DNA of 64,000 nt, from assembly GCF_000243315.1 (NCBI RefSeq), contig NZ_JH597768.1, positions 427,322 through 491,321 on the forward strand. The letters are read 5' to 3'. The position numbers and the translations under genes are program-made. This document shows, piece after piece, positions 1-8,050 of the stretch (position 1 is its first letter; each line of letters starts with the position of its first letter). Under the pieces are notes generated by a model. The model saw only the letters and a list, made by a program, of their open reading frames with translations, was not told the DNA's origin and ran no database searches. This stretch comes from Metallosphaera yellowstonensis MK1 (GTDB taxonomy: Archaea > Thermoproteota > Thermoprotei_A > Sulfolobales > Sulfolobaceae).

Positions 1-550
1 CCGAGGTTCTCACGTGCTTAGGTACTCTTTTAAGTAATTTTCTTAGATATTTTTCATCTATTCCTAGAATTTTTAGTATAATATTGAGTTTCCTTCTATT
101 TGAGCGAAACACCAAGAATGCCGTGAGTGCCACCCTGGTTTTGAGTCTCAAACCACTGAACCAACCTTCTTTCTCCATATAGGTATAGGTCTTTAACATC
201 TTTCCGTCCAGACGTAATAGTTCCAATGCCTCTAAACTCTCCTTAGATATGATGTGACCTACGCTAAGTCCTTCTTCTTTTGGTTCAACATAAATTCTTA
301 ATTGTTTTATATTTCTTATATTTCTTGATTTTTTAAGAAGACTGTTGAATTTTCTCTCGGAATCCCTCTTTACACTACTAACCTCCAAAACTTGGGGATA
401 ATTTACTAGGATTTGATCAGATTCGTAATAATGTTTCTGATTAAAATAGATTCTCTCTAATACTAGTCCACAATCTCCACATATAACGGTGCCCGACTTG
501 TTATCCCATACTAGGTTAGTTGAGCCGCATGAATCACATCTTAAGTCCAT
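1..550 (-). CDS. TFB-like transcription factor, C-terminus beyond window
   Basis: The minus strand reads from ATG at 550 to the window edge without a stop. Residues 1-35 form a TFIIB-type zinc ribbon (CDSCG near residue 5, CGDCG near 27) and a helical, basic segment follows that fits the first cyclin-like repeat. The linker between them lacks a recognisable B-finger/reader. TFB proteins recruit RNA polymerase to TATA/TBP; the ribbon plus missing reader resembles the truncated TFB3 type that Sulfolobales use as an activator after DNA damage. That subfamily assignment is inferred, because the C-terminus is not visible. The start codon overlaps the start of the divergent gene at 549. Confidence 0.75.
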   Translation of the reverse strand, partial: MDLRCDSCGSTNLVWDNKSGTVICGDCGLVLERIYFNQKHYYESDQILVNYPQVLEVSSVKRDSERKFNSLLKKSRNIRNIKQLRIYVEPKEEGLSVGHIISKESLEALELLRLDGKMLKTYTYMEKEGWFSGLRLKTRVALTAFLVFRSNRRKLNIILKILGIDEKYLRKLLKRVPKHVRTS

Positions 551-1037
551 GAGTGAATATGAAATCTCGCCAGCATATAGTCTCCTACTTTCTCCAGCAA
601 GTACAGGCCCAGAGATGATCGAAACTGATTTAAGTCATTACCTCATCAACCTTACCTCAGTGAAAGAAGGTCATTACGACGATATAGTCAGCAAGATTAT
701 CGACGGAAGGATAGATGAAATAACTGACAGGTTAACGGAACTAGCTACGAACGAAGAAAACGGCTGGAACAAATTAGTAGTGTATCTCGATTTACGTATG
801 AGGGGTAAGAGACTAGCTAATTCTAATATACCTAATGTTGTATCCGTTGTTGACAGGAGCGATAAGCCCACTACATTTGTCATGATAGCCTCTGAGACTA
901 GGCCTATCAACCTAGTTAGGCTCATAAAATTGCTTGACCTGTCTAAATCCTTGGGGGTTAACGTTGTTCTAGCCATAGTAGATAAGTATGGCGACGTAAC
1001 ATATTATAGTCTTGAAGAGATTAACCTCCTCAAGTGA
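549..1037 (+). CDS. tRNA-splicing endonuclease subunit-like protein (probably structural)
   Basis: About 162 residues from ATG 549. The C-terminal half has the layout of the EndA catalytic fold: a YLDLRMRG strand-helix, a central strand followed by a helix (RPINLVRLIKLLDLSK), and a closing VDKYGDVTYYSL segment. The catalytic Tyr/His/Lys of active subunits are not evident: the usual His region reads ASETRP and the Lys region GVNVV. It therefore looks like the non-catalytic partner of the heteromeric crenarchaeal enzyme. Two tRNAs in this window carry apparent introns that such an enzyme would remove. A GTG at 489 would extend the frame, but that extension overlaps the divergent TFB gene. hisS follows 4 nt later. 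Confidence 0.6.
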   Translation: MSEYEISPAYSLLLSPASTGPEMIETDLSHYLINLTSVKEGHYDDIVSKIIDGRIDEITDRLTELATNEENGWNKLVVYLDLRMRGKRLANSNIPNVVSVVDRSDKPTTFVMIASETRPINLVRLIKLLDLSKSLGVNVVLAIVDKYGDVTYYSLEEINLLK

Positions 1038-1041
1038 GTCC

Positions 1042-2328
1042 ATGATCTCTTATGAGCCTGTCAGGGGAATGGAGGACTACTTCGGCGAAAAAGCTCAACA
1101 AATAAGATTTGTAGAAAATACGTTCAGGGCCGAAGTGGAGAAAGCTGGGTATATGGAGGCGATAACACCAGTAGTAGAAGAGTTTAATCTGTTCTCTATA
1201 AAGGGAGGAGAGGAACTTAGGCAAACAATGTACGTATTCAAGGATAAGGCGGATAGGGAACTCGCATTAAGACCAGAAATAACCCCTAGCATAGTTAGGC
1301 TTTTCATGAATTCATTACAGCACTATCCAAGGCCTGTTAGGCTATACTATGTGGGAAGGGTCTACAGATACGATGAGCCTCAATTGGGTAGGTATAGGGA
1401 GTTTAGACAGGCTGGAGTAGAAATGATTGGATCGGATTCTATATTATCGGACTTTGAACAATTCGAAATCCTCAGCAGATTCTATTCGAGATTAGGAATG
1501 AAAGATAAAATAGTTATTAAAATAAATAATATAGGAATATATAGAAGAATTTTTGAACAATCGTCAATAGACGACAACTCTCAAGAGCATATTTTACATC
1601 TAATGGATAAGGGAAAGATTGACGAAACGATAAAGATTTTGGAAAATAGTTTAAAATCTAATGATCTGATTGAATTTATCCGATCATTATTATCTAATAA
1701 ATCAGAAAATTTGAATGAAATAATAAATAATGCTGAAAAAATTGGGATAAGGGGTCTTACCGACGAGATTCAGAGGTTGGTGAGACTACAGAATTTAGTA
1801 GGATCCTTAGGTCTAAGGACGAAGGTCGACCTGTCTTTCGTTAGAGGATTAGCGTATTACACGGGGTCAATCTTCGAGGTGACTGTGCCTGGATTACCCT
1901 TTAGCATAGCAGGTGGAGGGAGATATGATACTTTAGTTGAAATTTACGGAGGGCCTAAAGTTCCGTCTGTGGGTTTTGCTATAGGGGTGGAGAGGACATT
2001 GTTGGCCATAGGTGAGATGAAGCCTAGCAAGCCTAAAGTTATAGTTGGGGCAGTCCTCTTAGAGGAAGCCGCCATGGATTATGGACTTAGAATAGTTTCA
2101 ATCTTAAGGGAGGCTGGAATAACTACCGTCTTAAATGTTAAAGAAATCCCGTTATCTAAGCTTGTTCCACTTCATGCAGAGCAAGGATTCACACATTTAA
2201 TTATCATCGGTCGTAGGGAAAAAGAATCTGGCAAGGTCACGGTGAGAGAGCTTCAATGTAAGAAGCAGTTAGAACTAAATGTTAAGGAATTAGTGAGCAG
2301 GCTTGAAAGTTGGAACGGATGCCAATAA
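1042..2328 (+). CDS. hisS: Histidyl-tRNA synthetase
   Basis: Charges tRNA-His with histidine in the cytoplasm. A class II synthetase core is visible: motif 1 region near the start (RGMEDYFGEKAQQI), motif 2 (YYVGRVYRYDEPQLGRYREFRQAGVE), the histidine-specific LAYYTGSIFEV segment, and motif 3 (GGGRYD, then GFAIGVERTL). The C-terminal anticodon-binding domain begins around residue 330. The ATG at 1042 is chosen because it begins MISYEPVRGMEDY as in homologues; a TTG 30 nt upstream would overlap the preceding gene. About 428 residues, a normal length. Probably cotranscribed with the endonuclease subunit 4 nt upstream. Confidence 0.95.
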   Translation: MISYEPVRGMEDYFGEKAQQIRFVENTFRAEVEKAGYMEAITPVVEEFNLFSIKGGEELRQTMYVFKDKADRELALRPEITPSIVRLFMNSLQHYPRPVRLYYVGRVYRYDEPQLGRYREFRQAGVEMIGSDSILSDFEQFEILSRFYSRLGMKDKIVIKINNIGIYRRIFEQSSIDDNSQEHILHLMDKGKIDETIKILENSLKSNDLIEFIRSLLSNKSENLNEIINNAEKIGIRGLTDEIQRLVRLQNLVGSLGLRTKVDLSFVRGLAYYTGSIFEVTVPGLPFSIAGGGRYDTLVEIYGGPKVPSVGFAIGVERTLLAIGEMKPSKPKVIVGAVLLEEAAMDYGLRIVSILREAGITTVLNVKEIPLSKLVPLHAEQGFTHLIIIGRREKESGKVTVRELQCKKQLELNVKELVSRLESWNGCQ

Positions 2329-2640
2329 TAAAGAACAAGACGAACTTTGCCCCTTCTACGAACTCGTCGTCTCCACGATCAAGTGACCCTTATCCTTCAT
2401 CCTGGATCACAACCGAGCAGCACCCGCAAAGGGGTATATAACCCTTTAGGCCTCAGGGAACCCTCGACCTTCCAGGGCAAGGAGTAAGTCAGATCCTTCA
2501 CTGAAGCGGTCATCATCTCACGGCCAAAGCCAGGTCCAAGAGTTTAGGCTTAAATAGAAATCTTAGAAAAATTCGATGAAGGCCGAACCCCTTAAGACAA
2601 ATATTATAACCCTTGAACTGTTTGTAACCCAGGGATATGT
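2329..2640. other. Non-coding gap with transposon-end-like motif and psmB promoter
   Basis: No convincing gene on either strand. Positions 2428-2447 form an AAAGGG/CCCTTT hairpin around TATATA. Positions 2565-2590 (AAAATTCGATGAAGG then CCGAACCCCTT) closely match 61668-61690 downstream of the IS607 element, so this is probably scrap of a TnpB-element end. A TATA-like ATATTATAA lies at about 2598-2606, upstream of the psmB start, and likely serves that gene. Confidence 0.5.
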
Positions 2641-3231
2641 ATGGAGGAATTACCTTCAACAGCTATTGGTATTAAAGTACAAGATGGCGTAATTCTAGGT
2701 GCGGTTAGGAGATTAAGTTACGGCGGTTACGTGCTTAGCAAATCGGCCCGGAAAGTTTTCACTATATCTAGGTTCGGTATAGGAGGTGCAGGACTATTCG
2801 GGGACCTTCAGGCATTAACTAGGATAATGAATGCCAACATAAGATATTATGAGCTTTATAATGGTAGGCCGATATCAGCTAGAGCTGCTGCTAAACTACT
2901 CTCAATAATTCTTTATCAGTACAAATACATGCCCTTTATCTCAGAGGTACTTTTTGCCGGTATAGATGACGGAACTCCTCAGCTGTTCGTCTTAGATCCC
3001 TTAGGTTCACTCCTGGATGATATATACGCTGCAGTTGGGTCTGGTGCTAGGGTTGCCATAGGGGTCTTAGAGGCTGAATATAAAGATTCGATGAATCTAA
3101 CTCAGGCCAGGGAGCTAGCCCTTAAGTCACTGAGGGCGTCGGTAGAGAGAGATGTAACTTCTGGTGACGGAATAGACCTCCTAATCATTGATAAGAACGG
3201 CAAAATAAGCGAGGAATTTCTTACTTCTTAA
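2641..3231 (+). CDS. psmB: Proteasome beta subunit, apparently non-catalytic
   Basis: 196 residues, an Ntn-hydrolase fold across the full length ([50 protein letters not shown]). Beta subunits form the inner rings of the 20S proteasome. Aligned with the Thermoplasma subunit, the mature N-terminal Thr1 falls on Ser6 and the acidic residue 17 on Val22, while Lys33 is kept (Lys38). Sulfolobales carry two beta paralogues, one needed for structure and one for proteolysis; this matches the structural one. The propeptide is only five residues. A promoter-like TATA lies about 40 nt upstream. The gene stands alone, followed by transposon debris. Confidence 0.9.
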   Translation: MEELPSTAIGIKVQDGVILGAVRRLSYGGYVLSKSARKVFTISRFGIGGAGLFGDLQALTRIMNANIRYYELYNGRPISARAAAKLLSIILYQYKYMPFISEVLFAGIDDGTPQLFVLDPLGSLLDDIYAAVGSGARVAIGVLEAEYKDSMNLTQARELALKSLRASVERDVTSGDGIDLLIIDKNGKISEEFLTS

Positions 3232-3305
3232 ATTTAATTTTCTGGATCTAAGCCACCGTTTTATCTTACTGGGAGACTTGGAGGCAGAAGACCCTCCAGA
3301 GGAGA

Positions 3306-3536
3306 CTGTAACGCTTCTACGTAACTACTACAAATAGTTTTTATTGATGATCTCCCAACTGATGACGGGCACTGCTCACGGGGGTGGGAGTGATAAAAGT
3401 GGATGGGAGGGTATTGAAGTTTCCCTCGACTAACCCCAATGATCTGAGGGTGACCGTGCATGATCCCTTAGGAGGGTGCCCGTGGCGGAATTAGAAGTGA
3501 CTAAGAGTGAGGAGAAGTTACGCCACGGGTAATCAC
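3306..3536 (+). repeat. Degenerate ~190-bp repeat, copy 1
   Basis: Positions 3344-3536 match 18298-18486 almost throughout, and the motif AGACTGTAAC...TACGTAACTACT at about 3306-3331 matches 18200-18226. This copy is broken by small indels (extra bases near 3390, one base lost near 3470), while the second copy keeps an open frame. An inverted repeat, CCCGTGGCG at 3479-3487 and CGCCACGGG at 3521-3529, could form a hairpin. Copy 1 abuts TnpB debris, so it was probably carried by or inserted with a mobile element. Confidence 0.7.
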
Positions 3537-3540
3537 ATCC

Positions 3541-3580
3541 GAATGTGAGCTACCCCCGCCATAAAGGAGGGCTTCCTGCT
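3541..3580 (-). repeat. TnpB-element right-end hairpin (omega-RNA 3' end-like)
   Basis: Read on the minus strand: GGAAGCCCTCC, a short loop, GGCGGGGGTAGCTCAC. IS200/IS605-type tnpB genes in archaea commonly end in a GAAGCC...hairpin...TAG-TTCAC block that forms the 3' end of the omega RNA. It lies directly downstream of the decayed tnpB at 3550-4066 on the same strand, which supports the reading. The guide position would begin just below 3545. Function is unlikely because the nuclease gene is broken. Confidence 0.55.
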
Positions 3581-4066
3581 CCCTTCCCCCACCTTGCCCG
3601 TAGTGTTTGGCCACGGGTGGAGGGCGGAGGACCACAGGCACTACAGGCCACCAGTCCTGATCTCTTGAGCACGTTCAGGGAAGCGTTGTAGTCACGGTCT
3701 GTTACCCAACCGCCCAGAACACGCGATCTGCTAAGGTCTAGTCCTTCACGTGTCCGCACCTGGCACAGGCCTTGGAGGTACATGATGGTTCGACGAGGAC
3801 CAGTTCCTTGCCGTACTTCTCCACCTGGTACTTCAGGACGGTCTCGAGCTCGTGGAACGCGACGTCGCGGAGCCTCATCCTCCTTGAGGACCTACCCACC
3901 AGTTCCTTAACTTGAACGTCCCCCATGACGACCACGTCGTACTTCTCGGGGAAGTGTTTGCCCAACCTCACGTCCCTCAGCTCCTTCGAGCGCCCGTGAG
4001 CCTCGGCGAGCTTGACCTCTCTTGGACAGGAACTCCTTCCTGGAGAGGTCCCCCGTGGGCCTCCCT
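3550..4066 (-). pseudogene. tnpB (IS200/IS605 OrfB) C-terminal remnant
   Basis: Three reading-frame pieces in order on the minus strand give a TnpB C-terminus: LGRPTGDLSRKEFLSKR; then VKLAEAHGRSKELRDVRLG through VVMGDVQVKEL, FHELETVLKYQVEKYG and CTSKACARCGHVK (the first half of the zinc finger); then GGWVTDRDYNASLNVLKRSG. Two frameshifts separate them and the N-terminal half is missing. Intact relatives are RNA-guided nucleases encoded by IS200/IS605 elements. The sequence differs from the IS607-linked tnpB at 60-61.6 kb, so it represents a second TnpB lineage. Confidence 0.8.
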
Positions 4067-4069
4067 AGG

Positions 4070-4102
4070 TTGAAGAGAGTTTACGTAAGGGTTAAGTCTA
4101 CT
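4070..4102 (+). pseudogene. 33-bp scrap of IS607-type tnpB
   Basis: These 33 bases are identical to the part of the IS607 tnpB that encodes KRVYVRVKST (about 60769-60801). The match starts and stops abruptly, with the other tnpB remnant on its left and a hairpin element on its right. It looks like a leftover of a deletion or recombination between elements. Confidence 0.6.
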
Positions 4103-4166
4103 CAGCAGTTATGGGATTTCTCGTTAGGTGTAGCCTTGAAGTCAAGGCAAAATCTAATAACTGCTG
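4103..4166. repeat. 64-bp hairpin element with 10-bp terminal inverted repeats
   Basis: CAGCAGTTAT at 4103-4112 is the exact reverse complement of ATAACTGCTG at 4157-4166. Inside, GATTT/AAATC and the near-perfect GCCTTGAAGTCAAGGC (4133-4148) extend the pairing, so the unit can fold almost completely. The end sequence CAGCAGTTATGRGA recurs at 17794-17807, at the 3' end of the decayed IS4-type transposase. The likeliest reading is a miniature derivative of that IS. Confidence 0.6.
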
Positions 4167-4231
4167 TAACACCATAACCCTTCTCCTCCCTCCAACGATT
4201 ATAACCCAATTTCGGAGATCAAAAACCTTTT

Positions 4232-4278
4232 ATACTAATGGGGCTATCCACCCCCCGCCTCAGGGAGGCGAGGTTTTC
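4232..4278 (-). repeat. Orphan GC-rich hairpin resembling TnpB-element right end
   Basis: CGCCTC, three bases, GAGGCG forms a perfect stem next to a run of C. Read on the minus strand it resembles the GCC...GGCGGGGG-TAG block at 3541-3580 and the hairpin at 17675-17715, but no tnpB accompanies it. Probably a relic of a lost element. Confidence 0.4.
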
Positions 4279-4357
4279 CGCTCCTTTGAACCCCCATCTA
4301 TAACCTTAGCGCCCATCTAACAATATGTAACCAGGCGCTCGGGGAGTATCAGAAAGA

Positions 4358-4397
4358 TTTTTATATAACCACTTCTAAAGGATCCCGGAAAGGTGAT
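4358..4397 (+). promoter_or_regulatory. thsB promoter and ribosome-binding site
   Basis: TTTTTATATAA at about 4358-4368, preceded by AGAAAG (BRE-like), lies about 35-45 nt upstream of the ATG at 4402. An AGGTGAT Shine-Dalgarno-like sequence at 4391-4397 precedes the start and decides for 4402 over the GTG at 4393. Confidence 0.65.
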
Positions 4398-4401
4398 CGT
4401 A

Positions 4402-6066
4402 ATGGCTTCACAAGCTACTGTTGCAACAACACCAGAAGGCATACCTGTAATAATATTGAAGGAAGGCTCCAGTAGAGCCTTCGGGAAGGAGGCCCTGAGA
4501 GCCAATATTGCCGCGGTAAAGGCAGTAGAGGAGGCTTTGAAAACCACTTACGGGCCTCGCGGTATGGACAAAATGTTAGTAGACAGCCTTGGCGACATAA
4601 CGATTACTAATGACGGCGCAACTCTCTTGGACAAGATGGATCTACAGCATCCTGCTGCTAAACTCTTAGTGCAGATAGCTAAAGGACAGGACGAAGAAAC
4701 AGCAGATGGAACTAAGACAGCAGTCATCCTCTCCGGAGAATTGGTTAAGAAGGCTGAGGATCTTTTGTACAAAGAAGTCCATCCCACTATAATCATTAGT
4801 GGATACAAGAAGGCGGAAGAGGTGGCGCTTCAGACTATCCAAGAAATTTCGCAGCCTGTAACTATAAACGATGTGGATTTGTTAAGGAAAGTCGCAATAA
4901 CTTCGCTAAGCAGTAAGGCTGTAGCTGGATCTAGGGAGTATCTCTCCGACATTGTAGTGAAAGCTGTATCCCAGGTAGCAGAGCTGAGAGGTAACAAATG
5001 GTACGTAGATCTTGACAATGTTCAGATAGTTAAGAAAGCCGGTGGTGGTATAAATGACACACAACTTGTCTACGGTATAATTGTTGACAAAGAAGTGGTA
5101 CATCCAGGAATGCCTAAGAGAGTGGAGAACGCTAAGATTGCACTTATAGATGCTCCGCTTGAGGTTGAAAAGCCTGAGTTGGATGCAGAGATAAGAATAA
5201 ATGACCCAACACAAATGGAGAAATTCCTTCTAGAGGAGGAGAACATAATAAAGGAAAAAGTGGACATGATAGCTAAAACTGGAGCTAACGTAATAATATG
5301 TCAAAAGGGTATAGATGAAGTAGCTCAGTCATACCTGGCAAAGAAAGGCATTCTGGCAGTGAGGAGAGCCAAAAAGAGTGATCTGGAGAAGCTTGCAAGG
5401 GCCACAGGAGGAAGAGTAGTCTCCAATATAGAGGAGATTAGCGAGCAAGACTTGGGCCATGCTTCCCTTGTTGAGGAGAGAAAGATAGGAGAAGACAAGA
5501 TGGTGTTCGTCGAGGGAGCTAAGAACCCAAAGGCTATCAGCATATTGATAAGGGGTGGATTAGAGAGAGTAGTTGATGAGACTGAAAGAGCGTTGAGAGA
5601 TGCTCTAGGTACCGTAGCTGACGTGATAAGGGATGGAAGAGCAGTCGCAGGAGGAGGTGCAGTCGAGATAGAGATAGCTAAGAGATTAAGGAAGAAGGCT
5701 CCCCAAGTTGGAGGAAAGGAGCAACTGGCCATAGAGGCTTACGCTAACGCCCTTGAGAGTCTAGTGATGATCCTCGTGGAGAACGCAGGATTCGATCCCA
5801 TAGACCAATTGATGAAGCTTAGGTCGTTACACGAGAACGAGGCAAACAAATGGTTCGGCGTAGATCTAGTTACTGGACAGCCCACCGATAACTGGCAAAA
5901 AGGTGTAATTGAACCGGCAGTTGTGAAGATGAATGCCATCAAGGCAGCGACTGAGGCTACCACGTTAATACTTAGAATAGACGATTTGGTCGCGGCTGGG
6001 AAGAAGTCAACCGGAGACAAAGGTAAGGAATCTAAATCCGAAAAGTCTTCGTCAGAAGAAGACTAA
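4402..6066 (+). CDS. thsB: Thermosome (group II chaperonin) subunit, beta type
   Basis: About 554 residues. ATP-driven folding chamber subunit, the TF55 heat-shock protein of Sulfolobales. Visible signatures: TYGPRGMDKMLVDSLGDITITNDGAT and GDETADGTK-like equatorial motifs, the apical domain in the middle, GGGAVEIEIAKRL near the C-terminus, and an acidic/Ser-Lys-rich tail after residue 535. The start MASQATVATTPEGIPVIILKEG fits the beta subunit of Saccharolobus. The gene stands alone behind its own strong promoter, with transposon debris upstream and a convergent HerA-like gene 16 nt downstream. Confidence 0.95.
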   Translation: MASQATVATTPEGIPVIILKEGSSRAFGKEALRANIAAVKAVEEALKTTYGPRGMDKMLVDSLGDITITNDGATLLDKMDLQHPAAKLLVQIAKGQDEETADGTKTAVILSGELVKKAEDLLYKEVHPTIIISGYKKAEEVALQTIQEISQPVTINDVDLLRKVAITSLSSKAVAGSREYLSDIVVKAVSQVAELRGNKWYVDLDNVQIVKKAGGGINDTQLVYGIIVDKEVVHPGMPKRVENAKIALIDAPLEVEKPELDAEIRINDPTQMEKFLLEEENIIKEKVDMIAKTGANVIICQKGIDEVAQSYLAKKGILAVRRAKKSDLEKLARATGGRVVSNIEEISEQDLGHASLVEERKIGEDKMVFVEGAKNPKAISILIRGGLERVVDETERALRDALGTVADVIRDGRAVAGGGAVEIEIAKRLRKKAPQVGGKEQLAIEAYANALESLVMILVENAGFDPIDQLMKLRSLHENEANKWFGVDLVTGQPTDNWQKGVIEPAVVKMNAIKAATEATTLILRIDDLVAAGKKSTGDKGKESKSEKSSSEED

Positions 6067-6082
6067 TAATTTTTTCATTAAT

Positions 6083-7663
6083 CTAGTTTTGTATTTTAAC
6101 AACTATAGGAGTTTTAATGTTAGGTGCGGACAAGATTGCCTCTCCTGTTTCTAATTTGTCCAGTATGTCAAATTGCCAGTGGGACAGAGAGAGCGAATCT
6201 GCAATTATCCTCTTGTCCAAGTCTGATTTTATGCTATGGACGATCTTTATGTTAGTATTTTTGAGAACCTCGTCTGTTATTGAAGAGGGAGACTGAGATA
6301 TTACACAAAGAGCCACACCATATTTCCTGATCTCACTCAGTAGTTTATCTAGAAAGAGATTCTCCTTGAAGAAGAAGTTATGAGCTTCCTCCACGATCAC
6401 AAGTAGAGGATCGTTAGGTTTATTAGACATATAATAATCAGTAACAAGTTTTATAACGAATAAGCCATATATTCTTCTTAATCGAACATTTTTGATAAAA
6501 CTAAGATCTATAATAGAATTAAGTATTGTTTCTATCCGAAAGTTCGCTTTTTCACCAAAGATTATCCTCGCTTGCCTTGTAAATAAAAGATATATCTTTC
6601 TTAATAAGCCATATTTTACCTCTCTTATCCAGTTTGAACTCTCTTCTATTGATTTCAAAATCGAGAAAAACGTCTTATTATCAAACTTATTTATCTTTTT
6701 CATACGAGAGAGAGTTGTGTGAAGCAGAAATCTCTGTGGATCGCTCAGGTGAAGAACGTCTCCCAGGATCTCTACAGTGTCCTCTATTTCGCCTAGAGCT
6801 ATTGGATTGATGATCAGGGGATTTTCCTCGCTAAACACATTAAGAGTATTGATCTTCTCTTTATACTCTCCGTGCCAATCTATTACTAGAATCTTTATAT
6901 TCTTTTCTAAAAGTTTTTTAATAAGTGAAAGAGCAGTAGTGGACTTTCCACTACCTGTTGTCCCGAATATGCCTATGTGTCTAGTGAGATCCTGTAATCT
7001 TATTCCCACTCTTATCTCTCCAGCGTCAGTCCTCATGGAGCCGATCTCGATATCGTAATCATAAATGACGTGTTCGTTGGAGGGGGTATCAATAATTTTT
7101 TGAAATACCTTGGCGTAAGATAGATCCCCCCATGTCCTGGGTACCGGAACGATTTTGTTGGAGGGTCTAACAACTTCCAAGGAGATGTGAGGGGATACGG
7201 CTCTCGCTATGTCTTGCACGTTCCTAAATTCTTCTATTATTTTGTCCTTACAAGATTCACATGTGGCCTGGATGAGGAGGACGGAACTCGATCTCTTCTT
7301 TGACAGTGACGTTAAAACGTAATATTCAAATCCTGATTCCCTTCTACTTAACGTCTCCATTAAGGCCTCGAGTTCCTTTTGAAAATTAACCTGATTCTTA
7401 TCAAGTTCTATTTTCCCACTAATTTTAGCTATTATTCCAAATGTTTTTTGCTCATCTACATTCGTTTCATACGTATTGTTCTGGAGCATTATATTTCCTA
7501 ATATTTTATTTTTACGTATAAGTTGAGAAAAAATAAAAATAACAAGAACAATGATACCAGGTGTTATTATCATTATGTAATTAATGGAAAAATCTACAAA
7601 ATTGTAGATGAGTAGAAGAGTGCCTAGAATGATGAGTAATAATGGATATGCTTTGGAATTCAT
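6083..7663 (-). CDS. Membrane-anchored HerA-like (DUF87) ATPase
   Basis: 526 residues. Two hydrophobic helices (about 7-24 and 28-48) form an N-terminal hairpin anchor; a soluble region follows; the HerA/FtsK-like ATPase has Walker A GTTGSGKST near residue 234 and Walker B LLVIVEEAH near 415, with an arginine-rich C-terminal segment. HerA proteins are hexameric DNA-pumping ATPases that normally act with the NurA nuclease, but no NurA lies beside this gene and the canonical HerA has no membrane anchor. It is therefore a HerA-family paralogue of unknown substrate. Codon use is more AT-rich than its neighbours. It ends 16 nt from thsB, convergently. Confidence 0.8.
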   Translation of the reverse strand: MNSKAYPLLLIILGTLLLIYNFVDFSINYIMIITPGIIVLVIFIFSQLIRKNKILGNIMLQNNTYETNVDEQKTFGIIAKISGKIELDKNQVNFQKELEALMETLSRRESGFEYYVLTSLSKKRSSSVLLIQATCESCKDKIIEEFRNVQDIARAVSPHISLEVVRPSNKIVPVPRTWGDLSYAKVFQKIIDTPSNEHVIYDYDIEIGSMRTDAGEIRVGIRLQDLTRHIGIFGTTGSGKSTTALSLIKKLLEKNIKILVIDWHGEYKEKINTLNVFSEENPLIINPIALGEIEDTVEILGDVLHLSDPQRFLLHTTLSRMKKINKFDNKTFFSILKSIEESSNWIREVKYGLLRKIYLLFTRQARIIFGEKANFRIETILNSIIDLSFIKNVRLRRIYGLFVIKLVTDYYMSNKPNDPLLVIVEEAHNFFFKENLFLDKLLSEIRKYGVALCVISQSPSSITDEVLKNTNIKIVHSIKSDLDKRIIADSLSLSHWQFDILDKLETGEAILSAPNIKTPIVVKIQN

Positions 7664-7690
7664 CTACATCGGATGGTTGAGAAATGCCAC

Positions 7691-8050
7691 TCACTCTATC
7701 GAAATTATTGCGTTGGTAGAAAGAGCTATCCTCTCCTCCCAATTCTTAATGAGCGTTGGAGGGAACTCCCATGAATCTTTGCAGCACTTTATGATATATC
7801 TCCTCTTCTGTCCGTACTTGCTTAATGCCTCATCTATCTGGTCCGTGGCTGCCAACAAAGTCAAGAAAAAGAGTGAAGGGTTTCTTATTTTTCTTTTTTC
7901 AAGATAGCGGAAAAAGAAGAAACAGGCCTGCCTTAATAGGGCCTCGCTGGGAAGCTCTCCCAGGATCTGAGTGACACAATTACCATCAAAGCCTATTAAG
8001 TCCTTTTCGTTTATCGAGCCCTCTATCTTCAAAACTCTCAGCAAGATCAA
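7691..8050 (-). CDS. Probable KEOPS subunit Cgi121
   Basis: 119 residues. The segment RNPSLFFLTLLAATDQIDEALSKYG matches the core of the Cgi121 family (a helix pair ending in a T-x-Q-I-x-x-A-L motif). Cgi121 binds the tRNA 3' end within the KEOPS complex, which makes t6A37 on ANN-decoding tRNAs. The frame overlaps the upstream ubiquitin-like gene by 4 nt, so the two are translationally coupled. Sequence similarity is weak outside the core; the assignment rests on that motif and on length. Confidence 0.55.
   Translation of the reverse strand: MILLRVLKIEGSINEKDLIGFDGNCVTQILGELPSEALLRQACFFFFRYLEKRKIRNPSLFFLTLLAATDQIDEALSKYGQKRRYIIKCCKDSWEFPPTLIKNWEERIALSTNAIISIE

Noticed and set aside
674-976. 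100-residue antisense ORF within the endonuclease gene
   Set aside because: It is a shadow frame opposite a conserved protein and has no recognisable features.
3344-3370. C/D-box-like TGATGA...CTGA sequence in the 190-bp repeat
   Set aside because: The boxes are too close for a guide, and the same bases form part of a conserved reading frame in copy 2.
4111-4320. 69-residue plus-strand ORF upstream of thsB
   Set aside because: It covers the hairpin element and an orphan hairpin, has no domain pattern or upstream signal, and no codon-like composition.
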